A stretch of DNA of 64,000 nt. It comes from Toxoplasma gondii ME49. Taxonomy: Eukaryota; Apicomplexa; Conoidasida; Eucoccidiorida; Sarcocystidae. Location: positions 1,240,001 to 1,304,000 of the forward strand of contig NC_031467.1 in assembly GCF_000006565.2 (NCBI RefSeq), in the 5' to 3' direction. A program made the position numbers and the translations under genes. This document shows positions 1 through 11,313 of this stretch, one piece after another (positions within the stretch are counted from its first letter, which is position 1; each line of letters opens with the position of its first letter). The notes beneath the pieces were generated by a model. That model saw nothing but the letters and a program-made list of their open reading frames with translations. It had not been told where the DNA came from and searched no databases.

Positions 1-242
1 ACAGGCTTCGGAAACCTTCCTTTCTCTCGCGACCAGCATCACCTGGCCAGCTGTCGTCGAGGCTGCCGGGGCGTCGCCCGGCAAAAGACACAAGCACGAA
101 ACGGGAGAGACGAGTGTTGTCGCAGTTGTTTCATCTGATTTTCTTCGAACTCTCACAGTTCGCTGGTGGTGAGGAGACTCGCGTCTCAGCCCATCTCTCC
201 CGCTTAGAACATGAGTCTTCACAGTGGTCCCTGTTGGTGCAT

Positions 243-3200
243 TCATCTGTTGTTTTGCGGCTGCAAGCGCGCTTCTCTTCTGCGGAGAGCTTCGGTGAAC
301 ACATAGCTCTGCGCCCAGCCAGCGAAGACGCCGAAGCGACGCTGGTAAAAACTCTGCACGGCGCTGTAGAGTCCCTCCGACAAATTCGAAAACTTTTCTC
401 CAGCAGCAGAGCGACAGAAGCGCCGAACCGCTGCAGGCGACAGCGGAACAGGACACAACAACGAAGAAGAGGAAGAAGGGGAAGGACAGGAAGAAGACGC
501 AGAGGACACCAGTTGTTCCCTGGCGGCCCTGCGTTTTCTGTCGAGCTGCGTGGGCGTCGGACCAGCGTTTGATCTCGCATTTCCTCTCGTTGTTCTCTTC
601 GCTTCCTGCTGCTCCTTCAACGCCTGGCGAAGAAACGCGTGAAACTCGAGGTCACTTTGTGCGTGTTGAAGCAAGTGAGTGTCCACCGGCCAGGCGGCCC
701 AGCAGCCCAGCGAGTAGAGCGCCACGCAGTCTGCAACTTTGCGGCCGATGCCTCTGAGGCACAGTGGGAAACAGAGGGAGTGAAAAGCGGAAGCAACAAA
801 GCAAAACATCAAAGTAAACAAGGAAGGATGCTGGCGACCGCGAAGAAAAACGGACACGATGCGCAGGCCTCGTCGAACAAATAAAAAAGGTTGATGAAAG
901 TGACAGCACAGACAAAACAAATCGACAAGGGCACACACGGGTAGTGCAACGGGGACACAAAAACATCAATAAATACATATATATATATATATATACATAT
1001 ATATACATATATGCATTATATGTACTAGTGTAGACGTAAAAATAATATCTACGGCGGATGCGCGTTATGCCGTGTGTCGAAGCAGAGTCACCAGAGAGCC
1101 GCAGCTGATTGATCGCGGCTTCGTTCGTGGCGGTTTTCTTACGCGAAGGGGAGCAAAGCCTCTCGAATTTCTTTTTCCACTTGGAAAACGGATTCTTCGC
1201 TTTCTTTTTCGACTGTTCCTTCTTTTGAGTCAGGATGGCCTTGTCGTCTGCGAGCCTCCCGAAGAGACAGGAGGAACGCGTCTCCTCCGCGGGCGTCGAG
1301 GGCCTTCGCTGCGGAGTGCAGAAGACGCGCGCGGTAACCGAGGCCTGCGAAAACAATTTCCGACGTTTTTTTCAGCTTTTGACTTCTCCTTTGCATCCCT
1401 CTTCCTGAGCGAGTGAAGTGACAATCTGCGTCGCGGCGAGACGCAGAGCAGCTCCTGCCCTTCCTTGCCGAGCGCTGACCCGCTTTAATCGCACGAGCAT
1501 CTCGCGAAACCGCGACCAGCCAGATGGCGCTCTCATTTGCCTCATTTTTCGACATGTGGCGAGTACCTCGACCGTCTTGTCTCATTGTGAACACTATACA
1601 CATACATGTGTATACACATATACATATATATATATATATATAGTTCACACATACAAATATATGCATGAAACTATATATATAAATATATAAATATGTATGT
1701 ATATGTATATATATACACATATGTAGACGAAGTTGCTTTGCGCTGGGGTGGACGCACACTCACCGAGCTTTTTGAGGTCTTCTTCTCGAGCGCGCGCGAG
1801 GGCGGACGAAGAGGGGAAGGAGTGCCAAGTCAGCTGCGGACTGGAAGCGAGCAGGAGGGGGAGGTCTCGGCTGTCAACGAGGAGACACTCTGAGGAAGAG
1901 TCAGTCGACGCCGCAGAAGGACAAGAGGCAGCAACGGAAGGAGAGAGAGCGAGAGAGGACGAGAGGTCCTGGACGTTGCTCGGAGAGGGAGCAGTGGACA
2001 GGTCTCTTTCTCTTCCATCTCGCGTCTCTTCTCCGTTGTATTCTGCTGGCTTGTGTCCGCGTTCCCCTCCTCGCCCTGCTGGCTTGCGGTCAGGCTCCGC
2101 CTGCATTTGTCTCTTTTCTGCCGCGGCCTCGGCGCCTCGGACGAGAAAGTCTCCGTACGCGTTCCGCAACGCACGGACCATTTGCATAATTCTGGAGAGA
2201 AGGCCAGACACAGCGAAAGAGAGTTCTCTGCTTTGACACCACGCAGAGGAGGAGGAGATGCAGAACGAAAGAGAACAAGAGAGGGCAAAGCACGAGAGAG
2301 AGAGCCAGAGAAGATAGGAAATTCGGCGAGTCGGAAAGTACGAGAGGAGAGGGTAACGCGACTTTAAAAAGAACTCCTAACGCGCATGCGCATTTGCAAG
2401 AGCACTTACAACCTCGAGGGGCGCAGGTGGCCAGAGAGAGCTACCAGAATGCACCTCGCAGACCAGATTGCTTTTCTTTGTCTCTCACGGCTGTGAATGC
2501 GACAGGTCTAAATCCTGTCTGTACACCTCTGTGGTAGACAGATGGCGACTGATCTTTCGGACTTTCCAAATGTATCTGTTTGACTTTTTGGGCAACATAG
2601 AAGCACCTTCACTAGTCTGTTCGCGTCACGCGCGTTGATTTGTAGGGATGTTCCGATCGACCAGCCTCACGTTGGCATTTGCCCCCTCATCCGTTTACCT
2701 CTTGCTCCCTCCTGAATTGCTTCTCAGCATGCTTGTATTTTGAGTTCATGCAGATCTGTTGAGATGGACCTGTTGATGTCTGTCTTGACGCATCTCTCCT
2801 CGTACCAGTCCTTCACCACCTCTCTCTTTATTACATTGAGATGTGATTATATGCGCCATTGTATCGATCGTTTTCGACATGTATTTATGCCTCTCTCTAT
2901 TGGAGAAGGAAAATCAATGTCTGCATCCATCTTTGTTCCTGTCTATCGTTCGGGTCCTCTGTGTGACTCTTTACGCCTTTTCGCTGTCTCATATCTCGAT
3001 GGAGCGTTTGCGTTCTTCTTTTTCTTTCTTCAAGCAGAGAGCGTCTGCTCCGCCGGCAGGTCGTCGTGAAACGCGTTCTTCTTCACTCTAAAGTCGGCTT
3101 TTTTCCTGATTTTTTCTCCACTTCAAACCATTCTTCTTCAAGACTCTTACCGAGGGATGTTGTTGTTCGAGGAGCAGAGAAAAGAGAAGAAGCACTCCAC

Positions 3201-5861
3201 CACGGGCAGCTGGAGAACGCGCCCGGCGCTTGCCGCACTTTCTTCGCTTTGCCTCGCGGGTCTTCTGCTTGCCTCGAGTGATTTTCTTCGCGCGTTGCCT
3301 CCCAAACACCCGCCTTCCTTCGGGCCACCGATCTGCCCGGCTGCCTGCTCGCGCTCGGCAAGGTCGCCGGGCCGCCGCCTGCGAGCCTCCCACCTGCGCA
3401 TCAGAAAAACGAATAAAACGGGGACTGCAGCGAGAGAAAAGCCAGAGAAAAAGACTGGAGCAAGAGGTGCGAAGGAAGATACAGAGACAAGCGGAACAAC
3501 AGAAAACAGAGACGTGAGAGAGACTGAGTCCGAGAGAACGACTGAGAAGAAGAGCTTTGCGACAGAGTTCTGAGACAATGGCTCTACAAAGAGTAAAAAC
3601 AGAGGACAAGACAACACAAAAACAACAGAAACAGAGAGACGAGGCTGGAGGAAGTCCCGAGACAAAGAAGCCTGAAAACACGAGTGACGGGTGAGGGAGG
3701 GAGAAGAGGGCAGGACTGAGGAAACTCGAGAGAAGACGACCAAGTTGAGGCACCGGCAACAGTGACGGTAGGAGCAGCGCCTCAGTGACGATGCGCGACA
3801 CCACGAGAAACGAAGAGAACGTCGCGGAAATTTCAAAACGGCACGCGTACACCTGCCGATGCGGGACTCCGCATTCAGCTACAGGTGCGGTTGCTGCTGC
3901 GTTTGAAAGCGATCGACCTCATTCTCCCTGGTTTTCTACTCGCGGTTTAGCCGTTCACTGGGGTGGGGGTGTGTGTACAGCATTGGAGTGTGTCGGACAG
4001 GAAACGACTCCCGTTTGATGTCTTGCATTCCCCAGAGCCCACAGGGACAGAGTCGCAGGATGCCGGAATTCAGCACAACTTTTTCAGCAGTCTTGAGCGG
4101 TCCAGCGGAGCGCTTCTCGAAAAAAGAGAGTCGGAAAAGAAGAGACACAAGACGAGGAGCACGAAGAGGAGAAGCCGGAAAGACAGACCTCTTAGTGTCA
4201 CATGGAAACATGGTTCCTGTTACCACTCGAGTAAAAAGAGAGAGCGAAAACGCCGACTCAGAGGCGAGCAGAGAACTCAAAACAAAGCGCCAGTGCACCC
4301 ACCGCGAAAGGTTTTCAGCTCGACATCGTTCTAACTTCTCGAACTGACGCTGGCTCCCCGATTTTTCTGTCTTCTTCCCCCTACGGGTCTTTGCCGCCCT
4401 ACTCTCTCTTCAAAGCTGCGAGAGACACATCCAAATTGAAGAAAGCTCGTAGCGCCTGGGCTTCTGCTTCCTCTTCTCTCTCCTCGGAACTTCCTTTCGC
4501 CGTCCTTCCCTTCTCGCCTTTCGCTTCGCTGTACATACACCTGAAGGCAGGAGGCGGAGAAGGCAGTGGAGGAGCGTGGAGCGGAAAAGGATTTGCGGAA
4601 GTTCGTTCGGGCAGACTGCGGGACCCGAAGGATGAGTGAATTGAACGAACCGAATTCCAAGAGTGTCAGAACTACCACTGCGTTGTGAGGCTCTCGCAAG
4701 AGTCCCCTCAGACCGCGAAGCTGCGCGCTTGAGGGAAGGACGCCGGCGACGACAGCCGCAGAGAGAAGAAGAGACACAGAGAGAGGAAGAAGGAAAACGG
4801 AGTGAAGGAAAAGGAGGCGCAAGAGAGGAAGAGAAGGAAAGGGCGACACAGACAACGGTCAAGAAAGACCCAGGACGGCAAAACGAACCTGTACAAAGTC
4901 GTTGTGGGCGTTTGTATAATTTGAAAAACTCGACGGCCCACAAGGCCCTCCCAGAGAAAGGCAGGACTGTGGCCGATGTCCACAAATTGAAACGTTTGCC
5001 CTGAGGAAAAACGCATTTCCGAGCAGTCATGGAGAACAGAGAAGAACCGCGCGTGCAGTCGCGCAACGCATCTGTTTGCACAGCGGACACAAAACGCGAA
5101 TGGGCGCGTCCCTGTCTCGCGTCGTCTCTCTTTTCAACGCGAGAGCGCGACTGTGAAGAGGCGCGAGGCATTTACTCAAAGTTATACAGTTTGCTGGTAA
5201 ATATGTAACTAGCGAGCGATACACATCCTGATGAAAACACCCCAAGGAAGCGCGTGAGAAATCATGGAATCTCGCGGTGGAAGTCGCGCAGCGGCACAGG
5301 CCAAGCCGACTGTCGAGGTGCAAGCGCAGGAAAAACTGTCAACAGAAATCGAGAAATCCTACCTGTCGTGAGGCAGTGCTCAGGCCTCAGCTCCTCAGCG
5401 GGGACGCACAGGTCTCGCCAGTTCGCTTCGCGCAGCCGAGAGAGAGGCAAAAAAACTTTTGAGGAAGCAGAAGAGGCGGTTGGAGAAGATGGAACAGAAG
5501 AAGGAAGAGGGGAGGGAGGAGACGGAGAAGAGGAAGGAGAGCGAGAAGAGGTAGAAGGAGCAGGAGAAAGAGAAGAGGAGAAAGGGGAGAGAGAAGGAGA
5601 TGAAGACGACGCTCGAGTTGAGAGGGAATTACGAGATGAGAGACGAGCCGGGTGACCAGAATGAGGAAGAAACAGAGCAGAGTGATTTTTCCGTCGCCGT
5701 TTCAACCTTTGTGTGTCCTCGGTCGCCGTCTCTTCCTCCTTAATTTTTCCTTCTCCAACTCTGTCATCCTCCGCGTTGTCACTCGAATTTCCTCGCGGGA
5801 CTTTGGCTGTGGTGCGAGAGCCTCTCTGCGTCTTCGGAGACGAGGCGCCTTCGCTCTTCAT
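243..5861 (-). CDS. OGG1: 8-oxoguanine DNA glycosylase (OGG1), HhH-GPD superfamily, 7 exons
   Basis: Bifunctional base-excision-repair glycosylase/AP lyase that removes 8-oxoguanine. Exons in coding order: 5861-5363, 5000-4889, 4540-4403, 3393-3151, 2191-1764, 1344-1143, 753-243 (2133 nt, 710 aa); every GT-AG junction keeps frame. The OGG N-terminal domain shows LRPEHCLTTGQTFQF, the FFNLDVSLAALKREW block, and VECFFSFLCSSNNNIPRIMQ across exons 4-5. The helix-hairpin-helix has the catalytic Lys in GIGRKVADC and the catalytic Asp in WPVDTH (exon 7). The C-terminal GVFAGWAQSYVF matches the family end. About twice the human length: a Ser-rich N-terminal extension, an insertion of about 90 residues in exon 5 and a Ser/Arg insertion in exon 7. 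The start is uncertain: Met at 5861 is proposed, but the frame stays open to a Met at 6263, which would add a hydrophobic, Arg-containing leader (organelle form?). Divergent from the 7093 gene. Confidence 0.93.
961..1035. repeat. TATA/CATATA microsatellite in OGG1 intron 6
   Basis: Tandem (TATATA/CATATA) in the intron between exons 1344-1143 and 753-243. Confidence 0.8.
1590..1730. repeat. TATATG/ACATAC microsatellite in OGG1 intron 5
   Basis: Mixed (AC)/(TATA)/(TATG) array in the intron between exons 2191-1764 and 1344-1143. Confidence 0.8.
4530..4541. promoter_or_regulatory. Dispersed palindrome copy 1 (OGG1 intron 2 / exon 3 junction)
   Basis: TGTACATACACC; the 3' splice site of OGG1 exon 3 lies inside it (CAG/GTGTATGTACA on the minus strand). 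Confidence 0.6.
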
Positions 5862-7092
5862 CTCGAAATCAGGGAGAACAAAGAAGTTTCTCCTGCGGTG
5901 ACGGGTGCGACGAAAACCAGCCCCAGGGGAGGCCACAGGCGATGGAGAGAAATGCAGCGACAGAAAGTGCAACAGCAACGGAGACATAAAAGCCGAGACA
6001 GAAGAAGCGCGAGAAGAAGAACATGAGAGAGAAGAGCAGGCGGAGCAAGCGAGAGAGGAGAGAAAAGAAGATGCCCGAGAAGGGAGGGGGGTGCAGACAC
6101 TGAGACAGAGGAGGAGGAAGAGAGAGAAGAAGAGAGAGAAGAAGAGAGAGAAGAAGAGAGAGAGGAGAGTAGCGGATAGTCGACCTAGACGGCGGAATGC
6201 GAGCATGCAGAAAGCAGAGACGGCGAACGGACCTGCCGGTGGTGGAGAGTTCCGCGAGCACATGACAGCGTTAGCGCCTCTTCAAAAAGAAGAAGAGGAG
6301 ATATGTTTTTGGAGAGACACCGGAAAAAAGCGGATCGCGACACAGACCTCGGCCTACGCAGAACCTGCCTGTGTGCAGCTCGCCGGGTCGACCTCCCAAG
6401 AGCGTCGCCTTCTTCTTCTCCACTCTCGTCCCCTGGAGATGCAGCCGTTGGGGAAGAAGGAAAACTGCAGTGCCTAGGAGAGAGATGAGAAGAAGCTCTG
6501 CCTCTTCGTTGCTCAAGGAAAGGGGAAGACTTTTTCTGAAAAGGAAGAAAGCGTTTACACTACGCGCATGCGCTCAAACTGCTGCATGCAGCCGAACGCG
6601 CGTGGTATGTGTGCGTCGACCCTGTCGCGTCTCGTTTTCTCACTCTGTCTTCGTCTGTCTGTTTCGTCCTGGCTCGAAGCCTCGGTCTCGCTTTTCCCCT
6701 TTGCCTCCTGGGGCGTCGCCTTTTTTCGTCTTTTCCTGTCTCTTTGTTTTCCTCGACTTTCCTCTCCCGGCTGTGCGCAAGCACCGGCGTTTCACAGGCG
6801 CGGCCGCTCCCAGTGTCTGCGCGAGACAAGAGAGAGAGAGAGACAAAGGAGTCTTCTTTCTCTCGAGAATTCTCTTTTCCTTCTTTTGTCGCCTTCTCTT
6901 CGCACGAAGAAGCGGAGAGAAGGGGAAGAAACAACGCGGGGCGAGAGCGAAGGACGCGCCCGTCACGGTTCCTCGGCAGGCCGCATCTTCCGGCGTCTCC
7001 GAAGAAACGGAACAGTCCCTTTTAACTCTTTGGTGTCGTTCGTGTCTCCGCCTCCACAAAAATTCATTTTGAGCTCCCGCGCTTCTCTAGCG
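5862..7092. promoter_or_regulatory. Divergent spacer between OGG1 (-) and the 7093 gene (+)
   Basis: About 1.2 kb that should hold the promoters and 5' leaders of both flanking genes. It is purine-rich on the + strand around 5905-6170, with AGAGAGAAGA tracts, and contains a GCATGC-core element (TGCATGCAG near 6583). GCATGC is an established coccidian promoter motif. The part up to 6263 may instead be N-terminal OGG1 coding sequence on the minus strand. No separate gene is supported. Confidence 0.4.
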
Positions 7093-8760
7093 ATGGAGAG
7101 ACGTCAAACACACAGACGGGACTCTTCCCCTCTCTCTTGCCCCGAAGTTCTTGCCTCCTCTTTTCCTTCCTTTTTTTCTTCTGCGTTTCCTTCTTCTCCG
7201 TCTCCGGCCTCGAAGAGACACTCTGATTCCCCTGTATGTCCTCTCCCTCGTCTGTCTCCTGCATCTCGCACTCCCGTCCACGTTCGCCGGTCTCACTGCA
7301 ACCTGTTTGTCGTTCTTCTTGTGTCGCTTCTTCTCGCCGCAGACGCTTCGCGCCTCCTTCCTCGCGGCGCCTCTTCATCCACTTCAGCAGACGAGGAGAC
7401 ACAACGCGCTGCTGATATCTCTCTTCCCCCAACTCCGCCTTCGCCTTCGAGTTCTCCGTCGGGTTCGTCTGATTCTCTTCCTATCGCATCGACTTTTTCT
7501 TCTCCCTCTTCTTCTTCCTCTTCTTCCTCTTCGTCTCCCTCTCCCTCTTCTTCTCCCTCTTCTTCTCCCTCTTCTTCTTCCTCTCCCTCTTCTCCCTCTT
7601 CTTCTTCCTCTCCCTCTTCTCCCTCTTCTTCTTCCTCTCCCTCTTCTCCCTCTTCTACCTCTTTGCCTTGGCGCGGGGAGGACGGTGAGGGGGAGAGACC
7701 GAGAAGCAGAGAAGATCCCGGAACGTTTGCAAGGCGCGAGGGAAGCGAGGAGGCAGGAGGAAAGAAAGAGGAATCATGCCTCTCTGCGTCCTCCGATTTT
7801 GCGGCAGAAACATTTCATGCGAAGGCCGCCACTGAGCACAAAACAGAGAAAGACAGCGCGGACGGAGGAGACAGCGAAGACGAGAGACTTCTTCAAGAGC
7901 GAAGCGTTCTCTGCAGCGATTTAGACGAGCGCCCGGAACTCTGCGAGGCTTTGCCGAGGTGTATGTACACCTGGGCGGGCACCGGAGAAGAAGATCGTCT
8001 CGTTATTGGACTGCGTGAAAGCAACAGAAAGAGAGGACGGTGTATTCTTGACACAGAATTCATGAAACAACAAGTGAAAGAAGACTGCATGATGCTTCCG
8101 AGAGGAACTCTGTTTGCGATTGCGAGAGACATGCACAGGTAAGCCACAGTCTTAGGTTCGTGTACTGGTTCTGACTGTCCTCGCTCTCTTGTCTGTTTGC
8201 CTTGCTGTTCCCCCTGCTCTCGCTCTGGATGACCCTCAGTCGGTTTTTGCCTTTCCTTCTTGCGATCTCGCTTTCTTCTTTTTCTCTCGTTATCGCCTTC
8301 TTTTTTTTCTCTCGTTCTCGTCTTTTTTCCCTTTCGTCCCTCCCCTCTGTGTTTCTGTCTGTGTCTCGTGGACAGTTCTTTCTTTGCCTCCGTCCTCCCT
8401 CTCGACGCGAGTCTCTGCGGCTCTTGCTGCTGTGTCAGAGCGGACTTCCTGCGGACAGGAGCGTCGCTGCTCAGCCACTTGCGCTCGCGCGGCGACGCCT
8501 CGCTGCTCTGCCGCGCCGTGACGCATGCGTACTTCTCCGCGCCCATTGTTCAACTGCATGCGCTGGAGGCGAAGCAGCTTGCCGGCCAGAACTCGCGGAA
8601 GCGGCGCACAGCAGGCGAGACGTCTGAAGAAGAAGAGAGAGAGAAATGCGACACCGAGCGAGACTGGCGACTGGCGCTGGCTGCGCAGCTGCAGAGCCTG
8701 AGAGAGAAGCGCTGGGGAAGTCTAGAGCCTTGGGAGAAACTCATTCGTATTCTGCACTGA
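7093..8760 (+). CDS. Hypothetical Ser-rich protein with one hydrophobic segment and a Cys-containing C-terminal domain, 2 exons
   Basis: Exons 7093-8138 and 8439-8760 (455 aa). The donor CACAG/GTAAGCC and acceptor GTGTCAG/AGCGG join in phase as MHRADFLRTG. I do not recognise the family. Residues near 75-90 form one hydrophobic run (NLFVVLLVSLLLAADASRLL), which could be a recessed signal peptide or signal anchor; the charged Ser/Arg leader before it is unusually long. A Ser/Pro tract from TCTTCC-type DNA follows (7488-7665). The non-repetitive C-terminal region (exon 1 end plus exon 2) has several Cys residues (SVLCSDLDERPELCEALPRC, GRCILD, EDCMMLP), then a helical charged part ending at LIRILH. 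Start chosen as the first Met after an upstream TAG in a plausible context (tagcgATGGAG). Possibly a secretory-pathway protein; function unknown. Confidence 0.65.
7488..7665 (+). repeat. Ser/Pro-coding TCTTCC/CCCTCT microsatellite
   Basis: In-frame pyrimidine tandem array inside exon 1 of the 7093 gene, translating to long Ser runs broken by Pro (SPSSSSSPSS units). Interrupted copies suggest replication slippage. It probably encodes a disordered linker between the hydrophobic segment and the Cys-containing domain. Confidence 0.8.
7959..7972. promoter_or_regulatory. Dispersed palindrome copy 2 (7093 gene, coding)
   Basis: GGTGTATGTACACC inside exon 1, read as RCMYTW. Confidence 0.6.
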
Positions 8761-9305
8761 AGTCGAGAGAAACGCTTCAGGAACGATGAACACTCAAGGA
8801 CTTCGCGCTCCCCCTTGTTCCTCTGTTGTATCTGTTCATAACTGTCTCCAGTGATTTCGGTCTACTCCTCTCTACGCGTATGTGTATCGTTTCCGACGAG
8901 CTCTCTCTCCCTGTCAAAAACTGTGCATGTGAATGCACCTATATATCTTTGCTCACATACATATATTTATATATGTATGTGCTTATTAATATACGATGTG
9001 TGTATGATCTATCCATCTGTACAGTGTCGTCTTTGCTGCCGCTGTGGAGGCGATTTGTCTAGAGAGAGTCGGGAGTTGGGCGCCTATCGAGACTTTTTTC
9101 GCTCGTTGAGCCGCGGTCCTTCGACTTCACTCGAAGAGCCGGTGAGAGGAGAGCGGCAAACGTGGAGAGGCACAACGGACGTCAGCGAAGGGGGGAGGAG
9201 AGACTGCAGAGGGGAGTAAAGCACCAGAAGAGAGAGGCGCGCAAAGGACCAGACCTAGGCAGCCAGCGAGATCTGCACAGCGAGCGAAGCAGACTTTCAG
9301 AGACA

Positions 9306-9487
9306 GAGCACCAGAGAGAGAGAATCAGAGATAGAGACAGAGAACCAGAGAAAGAGAGAGAGTCAGAGAACCAGAGAAAGAGAGAGAGTCAGAGAACCAG
9401 AGAAAGAGATAGAGTCAGAGAACCAGAGAAAGAGATAGAGTCAGAGAACCAGAGAAAGAGATAGAGTCAGAGAACCAGAGAAAGAGA
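9306..9487. repeat. 26-bp purine-rich minisatellite (AGAGAACCAGAGAAAGAGA units)
   Basis: Tandem units built on AGAGAACCAGAGAAAGAG followed by ATAGAGTC or AGAGAGTC, about six copies; the 3' units are nearly identical at a 26-bp period. It lies downstream of the 7093 gene. Short open frames across it are repeat artefacts. Confidence 0.8.
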
Positions 9488-10327
9488 TGGAGTTCGGAAG
9501 AAGTGGAGAAAGTCAAGGAGCGACACAGAAAGGGGCGCAAAAGGAGAGGCAGGGAGGGAGAGAGAGAGACGGGGAGACGCACAGCTCGAGAGAGGTGTAT
9601 CGAGATGCCCAACGACGGAGCCTGTGAAGAGACCTGTGTGTCCAGCAAATGCTTCACTGTGTGGGGGAAATTCGGTGAAGAGTCTGGTTCTCTCGACAGT
9701 TCGCTGGTGTAGATCAGGGAAACCAAAGAACAGTCGTCTCCGCGGAGGCCTCCTGGTCCGTGTGTCGACCCCCTCCGCGGTGCATGGACAGCGCATCTCG
9801 CTCAAAGGGTGCTTCGCCTTCTTCAGCACAGGCAGGCAGATCGACCTTGACTCCTCTCTGCGTTCGTTCAGTCGCCGCTCAGAGTCACTCGAGCCTTCCG
9901 TTTTCTCTCGCACAGAGAGACACCAAGAGCGAGGTGTCTGTACACTGCCCTGTGACGCTGCTCCAGCCCCGTGCGTTGCGCAGAAAAAGAAGTCGCGGTC
10001 TGCGCGCCGTAGAAGAAAGGTCGTCTGAGCGACCTGGGAGTCTCACACTATCCTTTGAGTAACTGAGAGTTGAGCTTCCGCTCTGCACAACTGCACCGCA
10101 TGCCTGGTCGCTTGCGACTCGTTCAAGGGAGCACAGGGCCCTGGGCATCCAGACCAGACTTGCTCGAAACGAATCCACAGTTGGACCGGTTGGCACTCCA
10201 CTCAGCTGACGCGCGAAAATACTACTTAAAACTCTTAGTGGGAGAGTAGCCAGGCGCTAGTGAACAAAACATGCTGTTGAGTCTCCGCGGCGAGCGACGC
10301 AGAAAGGTTACCCCGCGCCCTGAAGCG

Positions 10328-10340
10328 GCGTATGTACACC
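10328..10340. promoter_or_regulatory. Dispersed palindrome copy 3 (intergenic)
   Basis: GCGTATGTACACC in the convergent spacer; one arm is imperfect. Confidence 0.5.
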
Positions 10341-11313
10341 TGAGCCCGGTAGGCAGTCGTCACGGACGCCGGAGGAGAAGACCGCAAGCGCGATCTCGCG
10401 GCGACAGAAAACGGATTTCAAGGGCAAGGCTGGTTCGTTTGTTTTAGAAAACGGACACTGAAAATCGCGCGCGCGGAGGGAAGAAGTGCAACTCACTCGA
10501 GTATCGCTGTCGGGGCTGCGACTTCGCCGAAGACTCGGGAGAAAACTGTGTGTCTCCCCTCCATACACTCCACCTCCGTTTGTCCTTCTTCGCCATCGTC
10601 TTCTCTTCGTCTTTGGGCATTCGTTTCCACGCCGTGGGTCTCCCCCAGCGGCGCCTCTCTTCTTCTCTGCCGACTCCGTTCCGCCTTCTTTGACCTTCTG
10701 TGACAGGTAGTGCATACGCGGCGACTTCTTCCACTGGTCTTGTGAGTTACTTCCTCTCTCCTCAGCCTCTCTCCTGCACTGCACCGACGAGCTCGCCGGT
10801 CTTCGACCTCTCAGAGTCTCTCACGCCCGCAGAAACCGTGCGGTGTGGAGTGAAATGGATGCGAGCAGAGACGACTCGAATTCTCCTTCCACCCGGTGCT
10901 GCCTGTTTTTTCTCAAGTCTCTCTTTGGCGCTCTTCGCTCGTTTCATCTTTTCTTCCTCCTTGCGGCCGTCCCCCCGCCCCCCCCCCGCCTGCAGCCGCG
11001 CGACGAAGAAAGGTCTGGAGGCGAAGAGAAACGTCGGCAGAAGAGAACGAAGCAAGCGGGGAGCGAAGCCGGAAGCGCGGCGCGCGAGCAAGCGCTTGAA
11101 AATGCGGGAGAACAGCCGCGCAGGGAGAGAAGAAAAAATGCGACAGAGGGCGAGGAAGAGGAGCAAGAGGAGGTCGAAAAGAAGTAGAGAAATGAAGGAT
11201 AAGGGATGCAGTGAAGACTCTGGGATCATACAAGTATTATGTATGGCAAGACTGAGCGTGGACGATCGAATGAAACAGGTCGAGCGGAAGAAACTGCCGA
11301 CGCGTCGAGAAAT

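Larger units (their letters stand above)
8761..11313. other. Convergent spacer, 3' regions of the 7093 gene and the Hsp70-TPR gene
   Basis: No supported gene in about 2.5 kb. It contains a TATA-type microsatellite (8938-9000), the 26-bp purine minisatellite at 9306-9487 and one copy of the dispersed palindrome (10328-10340). The long open frames here follow purine/pyrimidine-biased composition and show no family similarity. Confidence 0.5.

Noticed and set aside
961..1035. TATA-rich stretches as core promoters
   Set aside because: They are microsatellites, mostly inside introns; coccidian promoters generally lack a classical TATA box.
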